Shown here: positions 7,093-15,611 of the stretch, in pieces | Layout: each line of letters begins with the position of its first letter | Numbering within the stretch: position 1 is the first letter of the stretch | DNA from: Planctomycetota bacterium | GTDB taxonomy: Bacteria; Planctomycetota; Phycisphaerae; Sedimentisphaerales; UBA12454 | Length of the DNA: 32,728 nucleotides | Assembly (NCBI GenBank): GCA_022705345.1 | Contig: JAKJEQ010000009.1 | Coordinates: forward strand, 1 to 32,728 | Reading direction: 5' to 3' | Notes under the pieces: generated by a model | Databases searched by the model: none | What the model was told of the DNA's origin: nothing | Seen by the model: the letters and a program-made list of their open reading frames with translations, nothing else | Position numbers and translations under genes: made by a program

Positions 7093-8193
7093 ATGAAACT
7101 TAAAATTGCGTTTTTAACTCTATTCCTTTACACAAACCTTTGTGCAGCCCTGGCTAATGTGCCTTTAAAAGAGTCTGAAAATACAAAATTTCCACAATCC
7201 CCCATCGGTTTCGTCAAGGGCTTTTCATGGGGAACATTCGGTCAAAAAGGAGATTACATCGGCCCACATGCCGAAGAATCGATGAAACTTTTGGCCCAAA
7301 CCGGCGCCAACTCCGCGACCATCGTTTTTTCCATGTCAATGCATTCAAAAAAAAGCTCTGAGATTTTCTTCGACAAAACAAATCCATACATGGCCTCCGA
7401 CGATGACATAAAAAACGCGATAAGACTCGCTCACGAAAATAATCTCAAAGTAATTTTAAAACCTACCGTCAACTGCAATGATGGCGCCTGGCGTGGCCAC
7501 ATCGAATCCGAGGATTGGGAAAAATGGTGGCAAAGCTACACCGCCGCCATGACTCACTACGCAAAACTCGCGCAGGACACAAACTGCGCTGCGTACTGCA
7601 TCGGCTGCGAAATGGTCACAACCGAAGACGCCGAATCTCACTGGCGCACCATGATTTCCGAGATACGAAAAAATTTCAAAGGCCCCCTCGTTTACAATAC
7701 CAATCACGGCCGCGAAGATAAGATCAACTGGTGGGACGCCGTCGATATAATCGGCATTAGCGCTTATTATCCGGTAGGCACAACGAACATTGCCGCCGCT
7801 ATTGCTGAGGACATGAACCACATCGACAAAAAATCGAGCCTTGAGCAGATGAAAAAAAACTGGCTGCCGATTCGCGAAAACCTTCGCAGCTTGTCACTCA
7901 AATGGAACCGGCCGATTTTCTTTGCCGAGATTGGCGTCCGCAGCGCAAGAGGTTCGTCAGCCATTCCATGGGAATATTACAATGATTGGCCGTACGACGC
8001 AGATGAGCAGGCAAGATATTACCAGGCCGCTTTGGAAATGTTCTGGCACGAACCCTGGTTTGCCGGCTACGCATGGTGGGCCTGGCTTTCGCATCTATAT
8101 TCGCACGAACGTGCCGCCCGCGACCGCGGCTTCTGCCCCTATCTCAAACCCGCCGAAAATATCGTAAAAGACTGGTACCGCAAACAACGATAA
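7093..8193 (+). CDS. Secreted TIM-barrel glycoside hydrolase, GH113-like
   Basis: A 366-residue exported protein with a signal peptide (MKLKIAFLTLFLYTNLCAALA, cut near residue 21). The mature part looks like a clan GH-A (beta/alpha)8 barrel related to GH113 beta-mannanases. It contains GFSWGTFGQKGDY, LKVILKPTVNCNDGAWRG, the presumed acid/base E173 in YCIGCEM, DIIGISAYYP, the presumed nucleophile E279 in IFFAEIGVRS, and an aromatic-rich end (GYAWWAWLSH). AGGA lies 9 nt before the ATG. It seems to be a single-gene unit after mcsB. Substrate (mannan or another beta-glycan) is inferred only from the family; acting outside the cytoplasm is well supported. Fold and catalytic pair likely, exact CAZy family less sure. 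Confidence 0.75.
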   Translation: MKLKIAFLTLFLYTNLCAALANVPLKESENTKFPQSPIGFVKGFSWGTFGQKGDYIGPHAEESMKLLAQTGANSATIVFSMSMHSKKSSEIFFDKTNPYMASDDDIKNAIRLAHENNLKVILKPTVNCNDGAWRGHIESEDWEKWWQSYTAAMTHYAKLAQDTNCAAYCIGCEMVTTEDAESHWRTMISEIRKNFKGPLVYNTNHGREDKINWWDAVDIIGISAYYPVGTTNIAAAIAEDMNHIDKKSSLEQMKKNWLPIRENLRSLSLKWNRPIFFAEIGVRSARGSSAIPWEYYNDWPYDADEQARYYQAALEMFWHEPWFAGYAWWAWLSHLYSHERAARDRGFCPYLKPAENIVKDWYRKQR

Positions 8194-8472
8194 ATATTTT
8201 ATGCGATTAGCTACGTCATCTTAGGTTTGCCGCGTGCGCTAAAGTTCACCCTGCTAACTCAAACTAATCGATACATCGGTTAGATTGCCGCGGCTGTCTG
8301 CGGACAGCCTCGCAATGACAGACGGGGGTTGATGACTTTTAAATATTGAACATCTAAATTTAACATTCAAGTAAACTGAAATATGCGGCTGCATAAAAAT
8401 TCCTATCGCCATGAAAAACGTCACATGGGCGGGATGCAATAAATTTTTTTTAAACAGGTAAGGTGGCTAAAC
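8194..8472. other. Intergenic region with a palindromic repeat, no gene
   Basis: A 279-bp non-coding gap between the glycoside hydrolase and the activase. It holds the dispersed palindrome at 8283-8326. The 61-residue minus-strand frame across it mainly translates that palindrome and is not credible as a gene. No DnaA-box cluster was seen. AAGGTGG lies just before the activase ATG 8473. Confidence 0.6.
8283..8326. repeat. Dispersed palindromic repeat of the GTCATTGCGAG...GGCAATC type, copy 1
   Basis: Read on the minus strand it starts GTCATTGCGAGGCTGTC and ends in GGCAATC. An inner perfect 7-bp stem, GGCTGTC (8292-8298) with GACAGCC (8303-8309), closes a TGCG loop. An outer stem pairs ATTGC with GCAAT. 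The block GCAATGACAGACGGG (8312-8326) recurs near 25517 with one mismatch. This matches the REP-like intergenic palindromes with a GTCATTGCGAG core that I know from many unrelated bacteria. Confidence 0.75.
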
Positions 8473-11400
8473 ATGTATATTTGCGCCTGCGCCGGAAATA
8501 AGCAAAAACCTCAGGAGTATGAGGAATTATCCTATCCAAAATTCGTTGACTTGCTCATAATAAGAGATAAAATAGTCGGGAATCTTTTTTTATTAGGAGA
8601 AATCGTGCAAGGTAAAGAGAATATTAAAAGCATTCAGCCGACTGGAGAAATCTCACACTTAAAAACAGAACCGTTAAAGAGCGAAGGAGAATTATATCTC
8701 GGCATCGACGCAGGGTCTACAAGCTGCGATATCGCGGTATTAAGCTCCGAACTAAAACTGATATACAGCGATTACCGCAGAACAATGGGAAAACCGCTGG
8801 AGACCATCAACGAAGCACTTGAAACAGTATTCAAGAAATTCAATAAGAACAAAATAACATTCGCGGCGGCGACCGGCTCAGCATCGAGATTGATCGCATC
8901 GCTGCTTGAGATTCCGTACATAAATGAAGTGTCAGCACAAGCGGCGGCAATCGCATATTTGTATCCCCATTTTCCCCAGGCAACGGTAATTGAAATGGGC
9001 GGTCAGGACAGTAAACTGCTTTTTTTGAAAACTGAAAACGGCAGGCCGGCGTTAAGCGATTTTGCGCTCAACAGCGCCTGCGCAGCTGGAACCGGTTCTT
9101 TTCTCGATCAGCAGGCGCAGCGGCTCGGTGTTAATATAGAAAATGAGTTCGGCAAAATGGCTCTGGCGGCCAAGAGCGTACCGACGATCGCGGGACGATG
9201 CAGCGTATTCGCCAAAAGCGATATGATTCATTTACAGCAGCAGGCGACGCCGGTAGAGAATATTATCGCGGGGCTTTGCCTTGCTCTGGCGAGAAATTTA
9301 AAAAGCAACCTGGGTAAGGGCAGAGAATTTACAAAGCCGATAATTTTCACTGGAGGAGTAGCGGCCAATCAGGGCGTTGTTAACGCACTTAAAGAAGTTC
9401 TTGATCTACAGGCGGGCCAGTTGATTGTGCCGCAGGAACATTTTTTTACGGGGGCAATAGGCGCGGTGCTTGCGACTCGTAATTCGTCCAGAAGTGAACA
9501 AAAAATAAATATTGAAAAGTTTTATAATTATTTCAATGCGCACAGCAGATTCGATGAGAAAGCGCCGAGGCGAGAGGCATTGCGCAAACCATTGTTTGCA
9601 GCGCCTGAAGGAAAAGTTTGCGCGATAGCGTCGAATCAAAAAGAAAAGATAGACGCGTGGATAGGTGTTGACGTCGGCAGTATCAGTACGAATGTCGTTG
9701 TGATTGATAAAGATAAAAATGTATTATCTAAAGCTTACCTGATGACGGCGGGCAGGCCTCTTGAGGCGGTGAAAAAAGGTTTGCAAATGGCAGCGGCGGA
9801 TGTGGGGACGACAGTAAATATCTGCGGGGCGGCGACAACTGGGTCGGGGCGGTATCTTACGGGCGATTTTATTGGGGCGGATGTGGTTATAAATGAAATT
9901 ACGGCACAGGCGGCAGGCGCGGCGGTAGTGTGTCCAAAGGTTGATACAATATTTGAAATCGGCGGGCAGGACAGCAAGTTTATATCTTTGAAGAACGGCG
10001 TAGTTGTAGATTTCGAGATGAATCACGCGTGCGCGGCGGGGACGGGTTCTTTTCTTGAAGAGCAGGCGGAGAGGCTGGGTATAAATATCAAAGATGAATT
10101 CGCATCGCTTGCGTTTGAGAGCAAAGCGCCGATAAAACTCGGCGAAAGGTGCACGGTTTTCATGGAATCAGATTTGCTGGATTATCAGCAGCAGGGCGCT
10201 CAAACGAAAGACCTTGTAGCGGGACTTGCGTATTCGATCGTGACAAATTATCTCAATCGAGTTGTGGGCAGGAGAAAGCTGGGCGATAATATATGTTTTC
10301 AGGGGGGGACGGCGTTTAATAAGGCGGTATGGGCGGCGTTTGAAAAAATTCTGGGCAAGGCAGTTCGGGTTCCGGATCATCACGAAGTAACCGGCGCGCT
10401 GGGGGCGGCGGTAATCGCAAAAGTTCGAACGCAGGGGGCGAGCAGTTTTCGCGGATTTGAAAATCTTGTTCATTTGAAATACGATGTGGAATCATTTGTT
10501 TGCCAGCACTGTTCGAATAACTGCGAAATTAAAAAAGTGATTCTGCCGGGGAGCGAGCCTCTGTTCTACGGCTCAAGATGCGACAGGTATAATGTTTCGC
10601 GGGCAAAGAAACATAAAAAATCGGCGGCGGCTTTTGAGTTTCGCAACGAAATGCTGAGGAAGTTCGCTAAGATAGACGAGAACGGGATTGAGCCGGGCAA
10701 AAAGAAAATCGGGATTCCGATGGCGCTGATAAACTGGCAGTATCTTCCGCTGTTCAGTATTTTTCTCAAAAATATCGGGTTCGATGTTATCGCGACCGGG
10801 CCGACGAGCAGATTGACAGCGAAGAAAGGCGTTGAATCTGTGACGGCGGAGCAGTGTTTTCCTGTTAAGGTGGCGTTTGGTCATATAGCAGAATTGATAG
10901 AGCAGCAGGCGGATTATATTTTTGTTCCGAGCGTTGTCAGTCTTGAGAATATTTTTAAGACGAACAAACATTCGAAATTGTGTCCGTACGTTCAGTCGCT
11001 GCCGTACCAGGCGCGGGCGGCGTTTGGTGACAAGCTTGGCAAAAGCGAAATTCTGACGCCGGTGATTCGGCTTGGCGACGGGAGAAAACCGTTAATCAAA
11101 AGTTTTACGGATTTCGCATCGCAATTAAAAGTGAAAAAGGGGTTAGCTGAAAAGGCGGTCGAGGCGGCGCTTGAGGCGCAGAAAGAATTTGAAACGAGTC
11201 TGGTTCTCAAAGGCGAGGCAATATTATCTTCTATCGGGGACAGCGGCAGATTGTGCGTTCTGATCGGGCGGCCTTATAACAGCTGCGATGCGCAAATGAA
11301 CCTGCAATTGGCGGATAAGCTGACGGCGATGGGTATTGATGTTTTGCCGCTGGATATGCTTCCGTTGGGGGATGCGAGGCTTGAGAATACGGAACTTCAC

Positions 11401-12939
11401 GGCACGATGTACTGGGGCCTTGGTCAGAAAATTCTTCGCGGAGCCGAGCTAATAAAAAATGATCCCCGGTTATTCGGAGTTTATCTTTCGAATTTCAGCT
11501 GCGGGCCTGATTCGTTTCTTGAGACGTTTTTCAGGGGGATCCTCGCGGAAAAACCGAGTCTGTTTCTGGAACTGGACGAGCATTCGGCGGATGCGGGGCT
11601 TGTGACAAGGCTGGAGGCATTTTTTGACAGTTTGAGCCATTATTCGCAGGGGCAGAAGAAAAATGAGAAAATTAAATTTGAAAAACTGGAATATAAAGAC
11701 CGCAAACTTTTTATACCTTTTATGAGCGATTGCTCTTACGGGATGGCGGCGACTTTTAAGGCTTTAGGCAAAGAGGCGGAAGTGATGCGGTGTTCGGACG
11801 AGGAGGGATTGATCCTGGGCAGACGGCTGATGTCCGGCAAGGAATGTCTTCCGTGCGCGATTACCGCGGGTGATATGCTTTTGACAACGCAAAGGGAGGA
11901 TTTCGATCCCGCGAAGAGCGCATTTTTGATGCCGTCGGCATCTGGGCCGTGCCGGTTCGGGCTTTATAACTGTATGCAGAAAATGATTCTTCAATTCGCA
12001 GGGTTTGATAATATTCCGATCGTCGCGCCGAATCAGGATACGAAATTTTATACTGAGATAGCGCAGACGGTTGGTGAAAAGAGCCGGCGGCTGATGATAG
12101 ACGCGTGGACGGCGATGGTGGGTATCGATGTAATGCGGAAAGTTCTGCTGAAAGTAAAATCGCGGGCGGTTGACAGAACGGCGGCACAAGCGATTTATGA
12201 CGAGTGGCTGAAATGCTGGCTGAAAAGCGTCGAGTCAAACAAATCATTGTCGGACAAAAAGAAAATTATGGCAGAGTTCGCAGATAAGTTTTCGCAATGT
12301 CCGAAAGATTATTCATTGTCAAAGCCCCGCATCGGTGTTGTCGGGGAAATTTATGTTCGGAGCCACCCGTTCGCGAATAATAATATTATCGAGCGGCTCG
12401 AAGAGCTTGGGGCTGATTGTTCGCTGGCGCCTCTGGCGGAGTGGGTTTATTATACTAATTATATGCGAATGCTGGGGGCCAAACGTAAGGGGATGTATGG
12501 CCAGTATCTGCTTAATGTCGGGCAGGATTTTATTCAGCATAAGATAGAACGAATTTTGGCAGCGCCTCTTGAGAAAAAATTTGGGTATTTGGCGGAGCAC
12601 GACGTTAAGTCGCTTTTAAAACTCGGAGAAAAATATATTGATAAGTCTTTCGAGGGCGAAGCGATTTTGAGCGTAAGCAAAATTATCGAATATCATAAGC
12701 AGGGTTTTGCTGGAGTTATAAATGTAATGCCGTTTACGTGTATGCCTTCGACGATTGTTTCAAGTCTGATTCCGCAACTGAGCAGGGATTGCGGGAATAT
12801 GCCGATCCTGAATATTACTTTTGACGGCACGGAGGATGTTACTTTTGCGACTCGGCTGGAGGCATTTTATCAGCAGTGCTGTCAGCGTGATAAAGCGTTA
12901 GCGACTCGAACAACATCGACCATTTCGGCAACATCGTGA
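8473..12939 (+). CDS. Large 2-hydroxyacyl-CoA dehydratase activase-related protein (two BadF/BcrA ATPase modules + DUF2229)
   Basis: A 1488-residue protein with two tandem ASKHA ATPase modules of the HgdC/BadF type. Module 1 has GIDAGST (77-83), C203 in ACAAGTGSFL and C243 in GRCSVFAKS. Module 2 has GVDVGSIS (398-405), C520 and C560 in equivalent motifs. In HgdC such Cys pairs hold a [4Fe-4S] cluster across a dimer; here one chain could supply all four. From about residue 740 follow a DUF2229 region and an HgdB-like part with Cys motifs (KECLPC, GPCRFGLYNC, PFTCMPST). Family members are thought to be ATP-driven low-potential electron donors; the acceptor is unknown. ATG 8473 has AAGGTGG upstream. 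In-frame GTG 8605 with AGGAG 5 nt upstream is equally plausible and would give 1444 residues. The 3' end overlaps folP. Confidence 0.88.
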   Translation: MYICACAGNKQKPQEYEELSYPKFVDLLIIRDKIVGNLFLLGEIVQGKENIKSIQPTGEISHLKTEPLKSEGELYLGIDAGSTSCDIAVLSSELKLIYSDYRRTMGKPLETINEALETVFKKFNKNKITFAAATGSASRLIASLLEIPYINEVSAQAAAIAYLYPHFPQATVIEMGGQDSKLLFLKTENGRPALSDFALNSACAAGTGSFLDQQAQRLGVNIENEFGKMALAAKSVPTIAGRCSVFAKSDMIHLQQQATPVENIIAGLCLALARNLKSNLGKGREFTKPIIFTGGVAANQGVVNALKEVLDLQAGQLIVPQEHFFTGAIGAVLATRNSSRSEQKINIEKFYNYFNAHSRFDEKAPRREALRKPLFAAPEGKVCAIASNQKEKIDAWIGVDVGSISTNVVVIDKDKNVLSKAYLMTAGRPLEAVKKGLQMAAADVGTTVNICGAATTGSGRYLTGDFIGADVVINEITAQAAGAAVVCPKVDTIFEIGGQDSKFISLKNGVVVDFEMNHACAAGTGSFLEEQAERLGINIKDEFASLAFESKAPIKLGERCTVFMESDLLDYQQQGAQTKDLVAGLAYSIVTNYLNRVVGRRKLGDNICFQGGTAFNKAVWAAFEKILGKAVRVPDHHEVTGALGAAVIAKVRTQGASSFRGFENLVHLKYDVESFVCQHCSNNCEIKKVILPGSEPLFYGSRCDRYNVSRAKKHKKSAAAFEFRNEMLRKFAKIDENGIEPGKKKIGIPMALINWQYLPLFSIFLKNIGFDVIATGPTSRLTAKKGVESVTAEQCFPVKVAFGHIAELIEQQADYIFVPSVVSLENIFKTNKHSKLCPYVQSLPYQARAAFGDKLGKSEILTPVIRLGDGRKPLIKSFTDFASQLKVKKGLAEKAVEAALEAQKEFETSLVLKGEAILSSIGDSGRLCVLIGRPYNSCDAQMNLQLADKLTAMGIDVLPLDMLPLGDARLENTELHGTMYWGLGQKILRGAELIKNDPRLFGVYLSNFSCGPDSFLETFFRGILAEKPSLFLELDEHSADAGLVTRLEAFFDSLSHYSQGQKKNEKIKFEKLEYKDRKLFIPFMSDCSYGMAATFKALGKEAEVMRCSDEEGLILGRRLMSGKECLPCAITAGDMLLTTQREDFDPAKSAFLMPSASGPCRFGLYNCMQKMILQFAGFDNIPIVAPNQDTKFYTEIAQTVGEKSRRLMIDAWTAMVGIDVMRKVLLKVKSRAVDRTAAQAIYDEWLKCWLKSVESNKSLSDKKKIMAEFADKFSQCPKDYSLSKPRIGVVGEIYVRSHPFANNNIIERLEELGADCSLAPLAEWVYYTNYMRMLGAKRKGMYGQYLLNVGQDFIQHKIERILAAPLEKKFGYLAEHDVKSLLKLGEKYIDKSFEGEAILSVSKIIEYHKQGFAGVINVMPFTCMPSTIVSSLIPQLSRDCGNMPILNITFDGTEDVTFATRLEAFYQQCCQRDKALATRTTSTISATS

Positions 12940-13730
12940 ACGCGAACGATTGAAACGCCGGCGAAAGCGGCGAGAGCGACTGTTGCGGCCGTGCCGAAAA
13001 TTCTATCTTTGGGATTTTCTTTGCCGGTTAAAGTGCCGATGAATTTTTTCCGGCTTGTGCCAAGCAAAACTTTGCAGCCGCTTTCGACGAAAACTTTCAG
13101 GTTTTTCAAAATTAATATATTGTGATCAATGTTTTTCCCAAAGCCTATGCCGGGATCAATGATTATCTTTTCTTTTTCAATTCCCGCTTTTTCCGCTATT
13201 GCCGCTCTTTCGAGCAAATATTGAAGCACCTCCTGCACGACATCATAATAGTGTGCCTCTTTCTGCATAGTTTCAGGCGTGCCTTTGATGTGCATGAGAA
13301 TCACAGGAAGTTTTTTCTCTGAGGCTAATTTAATCGTTCGCTCATCATTAAGCGCAGTAATATCGTTTATTATCGAAGCGCCGGCTTCTATCGCAGCTTT
13401 TGTCACTTCATAATCTTTGCTGTCGATGCTGATGGGGATTTTGATTTTGGCGGCAAGTTTTTTGATAACAGGAATCGCTCTTTGGATTTGCTCATTTGCG
13501 GAGACGGTTTTTGAGCCGGGACGGGTAGATTCTGCGCCGATGTCGATTATGGCTGCGCCCTGCTCTTGCATTTCGATGCCTCGCTGAACAGCTTTTTCGA
13601 TGTCCAGAAAATCCCCGCCATCACTGAAAGAATCGGGCGTTACGTTGAGGATTCCCATCACGAGACACCCGTGCGAAAAATCCAGCCTTCCGCCCGGCCA
13701 ATTTAAAATTTCAGATTTCTTTTGGTTCAT
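12882..13730 (-). CDS. folP: Dihydropteroate synthase
   Basis: A 282-residue TIM-barrel enzyme that joins p-aminobenzoate to dihydropterin pyrophosphate to make dihydropteroate in folate synthesis. All family motifs are visible in order: ILNVTPDSFSDGG (about 28-39), DIGAESTRPGS, ISIDSKD, IINDITAL, VILMHIKGTPETMQ, IIIDPGIGFGK, LLGTSRKKFIG and the C-terminal RVHDV. The start codon overlaps the stop of the upstream hypothetical gene (TAATG), so translation is probably coupled. The 3' end overlaps the convergent activase gene by 58 bp, so both protein tails are encoded by the same DNA. Confidence 0.95.
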   Translation of the reverse strand: MNQKKSEILNWPGGRLDFSHGCLVMGILNVTPDSFSDGGDFLDIEKAVQRGIEMQEQGAAIIDIGAESTRPGSKTVSANEQIQRAIPVIKKLAAKIKIPISIDSKDYEVTKAAIEAGASIINDITALNDERTIKLASEKKLPVILMHIKGTPETMQKEAHYYDVVQEVLQYLLERAAIAEKAGIEKEKIIIDPGIGFGKNIDHNILILKNLKVFVESGCKVLLGTSRKKFIGTLTGKENPKDRIFGTAATVALAAFAGVSIVRVHDVAEMVDVVRVANALSR

Positions 13731-14362
13731 TATTCCACAATCTCTGCCCGCATGACAAGGAAAAACAAATCATTGCCTGTCTGAGATTGCGCGGCAATAA
13801 TTTGTCTCTGCTGAGGCAAAAATATAATATTCGAAAATGCAATCTTAATCTCTTCCGCCGGTGCATTAGATTCAGACACAATAAAGTTATTGGCCTGGAA
13901 AGAATATTCAACCTTAATTTTTTTATCATCTGCAATTCGGGAAAAAGTTTTAAATTGTGTGGCTGATGAATAAGGCGTATAGGTTATGGATTTGACAGGC
14001 TGCATGCTAACCGGAAGATTATCCATTTGTTCCTGTTTTAAATATTCTACTTTTTCTAATTTGCTTTCAGCCTGATTTTTCAAAGACGCATTTGTGCTTG
14101 CGGATGCAATCACCTGCAAGGCATTAGGCTCACTCATACACCACATTAAATTTTTGATTGTTACTGTTCCATTCTCTTTTTCTGATAAAGGCTGTACTCC
14201 TGAATCATAAAGCGCCTCGGCGCCAACTTTGACAAGCCAGGCATCGACAATAACGCTTCGACAATCTTGTTTTTCCTTTTGCTGCTGGGTCTGATTATTC
14301 TCCTGAGCAAAAACAATTGAACACATCGTCACCACACACGAACAAATCAAAATGTTTTTCAT
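13730..14362 (-). CDS. Secreted hypothetical protein, weakly secretin-like
   Basis: A 210-residue protein I do not recognise with confidence. Residues 1-19 form a signal peptide ending VFA-Q, so it is exported. The mature part has two cysteines (in QDCRSV and LMWCMSE). Its pattern is faintly like the C-terminal beta domain of secretins: a strand VIVDAWLVKVG, a middle NALQVIASAST, and a final amphipathic strand pair IIFLPQQRQIIAAQ and DLFFLVMRAEIVE. That resemblance is an inference from pattern only. AGAAAGG lies 7 nt before the ATG. Its TAA overlaps the folP ATG, so it is co-expressed with folP for no obvious functional reason. Confidence 0.65.
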   Translation of the reverse strand: MKNILICSCVVTMCSIVFAQENNQTQQQKEKQDCRSVIVDAWLVKVGAEALYDSGVQPLSEKENGTVTIKNLMWCMSEPNALQVIASASTNASLKNQAESKLEKVEYLKQEQMDNLPVSMQPVKSITYTPYSSATQFKTFSRIADDKKIKVEYSFQANNFIVSESNAPAEEIKIAFSNIIFLPQQRQIIAAQSQTGNDLFFLVMRAEIVE

Positions 14363-14413
14363 AATCGTACCTTTCTAAATATTTACCTGGTCGCTAACGC
14401 TCCAGGCTCTGAT

Positions 14414-15538
14414 TTATCTGTACCCTATACCCTCAAGAATATTTACAACCTCCTCATCTGCATTTACTATTTTCGTATTTGGGAATTCTCGGCGGACATG
14501 ATAATTTTTTCGCAAACTGTCAAAATACAGGCCTCGCTTGTCCGCAGGTTCGTTTTTAATCTTTCTTAGATTCTCATCATCTTTTCTAATATCATAGAGG
14601 CTGTTAACCGCAAAAAGTAACGGATTTTTTTCAGTTTTTTGTATAATAATTTCAGAAATTTTCGGCGGCGGCAGGAAATCGTGTTCCGTAAACTTTGCTT
14701 CCAAACCGAAAAACCTGCAAAACGCCTGGTAAATCATTATCATTCCAATGACCTTGCCATCGTAAGAATAACCGGCGATGTGCGGGGTTCCAAAATCGAC
14801 AATGTCCAGCAACTCCAAATCTATATCAGGTTCGTTTTCCCAGACATCGAGCACACAGGCGGTTAATTTCTTTGAAATGATTGTCTTTTTCAGGGCGGCA
14901 GTTTCGTGGACACTTCCGCGGCAGGTGTTAAAGAAAATTGCACCGTTTTTTAATTTCGCATAAAATTCATCATCAGCAAGATGATATGTCTTGTCGATAC
15001 CCTCTCTGGTTAGAGGCGTGTGAAGCGTAACAATATCGCAATCAAAAATTTCTTTCAAAGGACTGTATTTTTTATCGCCTGTTTGTCTCTGCAAAGGCGG
15101 GTCATTAAGAACGACTTTCATTCTGAGGGCTTTTGCTTTTTTCTCTACCCTGCTTCCGACATTGCCTACCCCGACAATACCGATTGATTTTTTTGAAATA
15201 TCAAAATTATATTTTTCAGCAAGATTCAGTAGAGCCGATGTTACATATTCAGCGACGGAGTTTGCATTGGAGCCAGGCGCGGACGCAAAACCTATATTTT
15301 TGCTTTTGAGATATTCGATATCGATGTGCTCAAAACCTATTGTGGCTGTGGCGACAAATTTTATGTTTGTGCCTTCGAGCAGGTCTTTATTGACTTTGGT
15401 GATGCTGCGAACAAGCAGAGCATCGGCATCCCTGAGAATATCTTTTGAAATTTTCCGGCCGTGAACTGTTGCAACGTCCCCGGTGGAGATGAAACACTCT
15501 TTTACGAAAGGTATATTTTCATCTGCTATAATCTTCAT
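14414..15538 (-). CDS. pdxB: Erythronate-4-phosphate dehydrogenase
   Basis: A 374-residue NAD-dependent D-2-hydroxyacid dehydrogenase of PdxB type, which oxidises 4-phosphoerythronate in the DXP-dependent pathway to pyridoxal phosphate. It has MKIIADENIP at the N-terminus, a Rossmann motif GIVGVGNVGSR (120-130), and the catalytic trio R207 (NTCRGS), E236 (ENEP) and H253 (TPHIAG), equivalent to R208/E237/H254 of the E. coli enzyme. The roughly 100-residue C-terminal extension seen in PdxB is present, which separates it from SerA and lactate dehydrogenases. AAAGGGA precedes the ATG. It appears to form its own unit with a -10 box at 15567-15572. Confidence 0.9.
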   Translation of the reverse strand: MKIIADENIPFVKECFISTGDVATVHGRKISKDILRDADALLVRSITKVNKDLLEGTNIKFVATATIGFEHIDIEYLKSKNIGFASAPGSNANSVAEYVTSALLNLAEKYNFDISKKSIGIVGVGNVGSRVEKKAKALRMKVVLNDPPLQRQTGDKKYSPLKEIFDCDIVTLHTPLTREGIDKTYHLADDEFYAKLKNGAIFFNTCRGSVHETAALKKTIISKKLTACVLDVWENEPDIDLELLDIVDFGTPHIAGYSYDGKVIGMIMIYQAFCRFFGLEAKFTEHDFLPPPKISEIIIQKTEKNPLLFAVNSLYDIRKDDENLRKIKNEPADKRGLYFDSLRKNYHVRREFPNTKIVNADEEVVNILEGIGYR

Positions 15539-15566
15539 AAATCCCTTTGAAACAAAACACGCAGAT

Positions 15567-15572
15567 ATTATA
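15567..15572 (-). promoter_or_regulatory. Possible -10 box for pdxB
   Basis: The minus strand reads TATAAT here, 28 nt upstream of the pdxB ATG. The best position for a -35 reads CTGGAA, a poor match, so this is tentative. Confidence 0.3.
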
Positions 15573-15611
15573 CAAAAAATCTGTGTTTGTTCCAGAGAGA
15601 TATCTGAATTG

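Noticed and set aside
11764-12247. Long minus-strand ORFs (128-141 residues) inside the activase
   Set aside because: Shadow frames of a G-rich coding strand with Arg/Pro-rich translations and no domain; the plus-strand gene is unambiguous.
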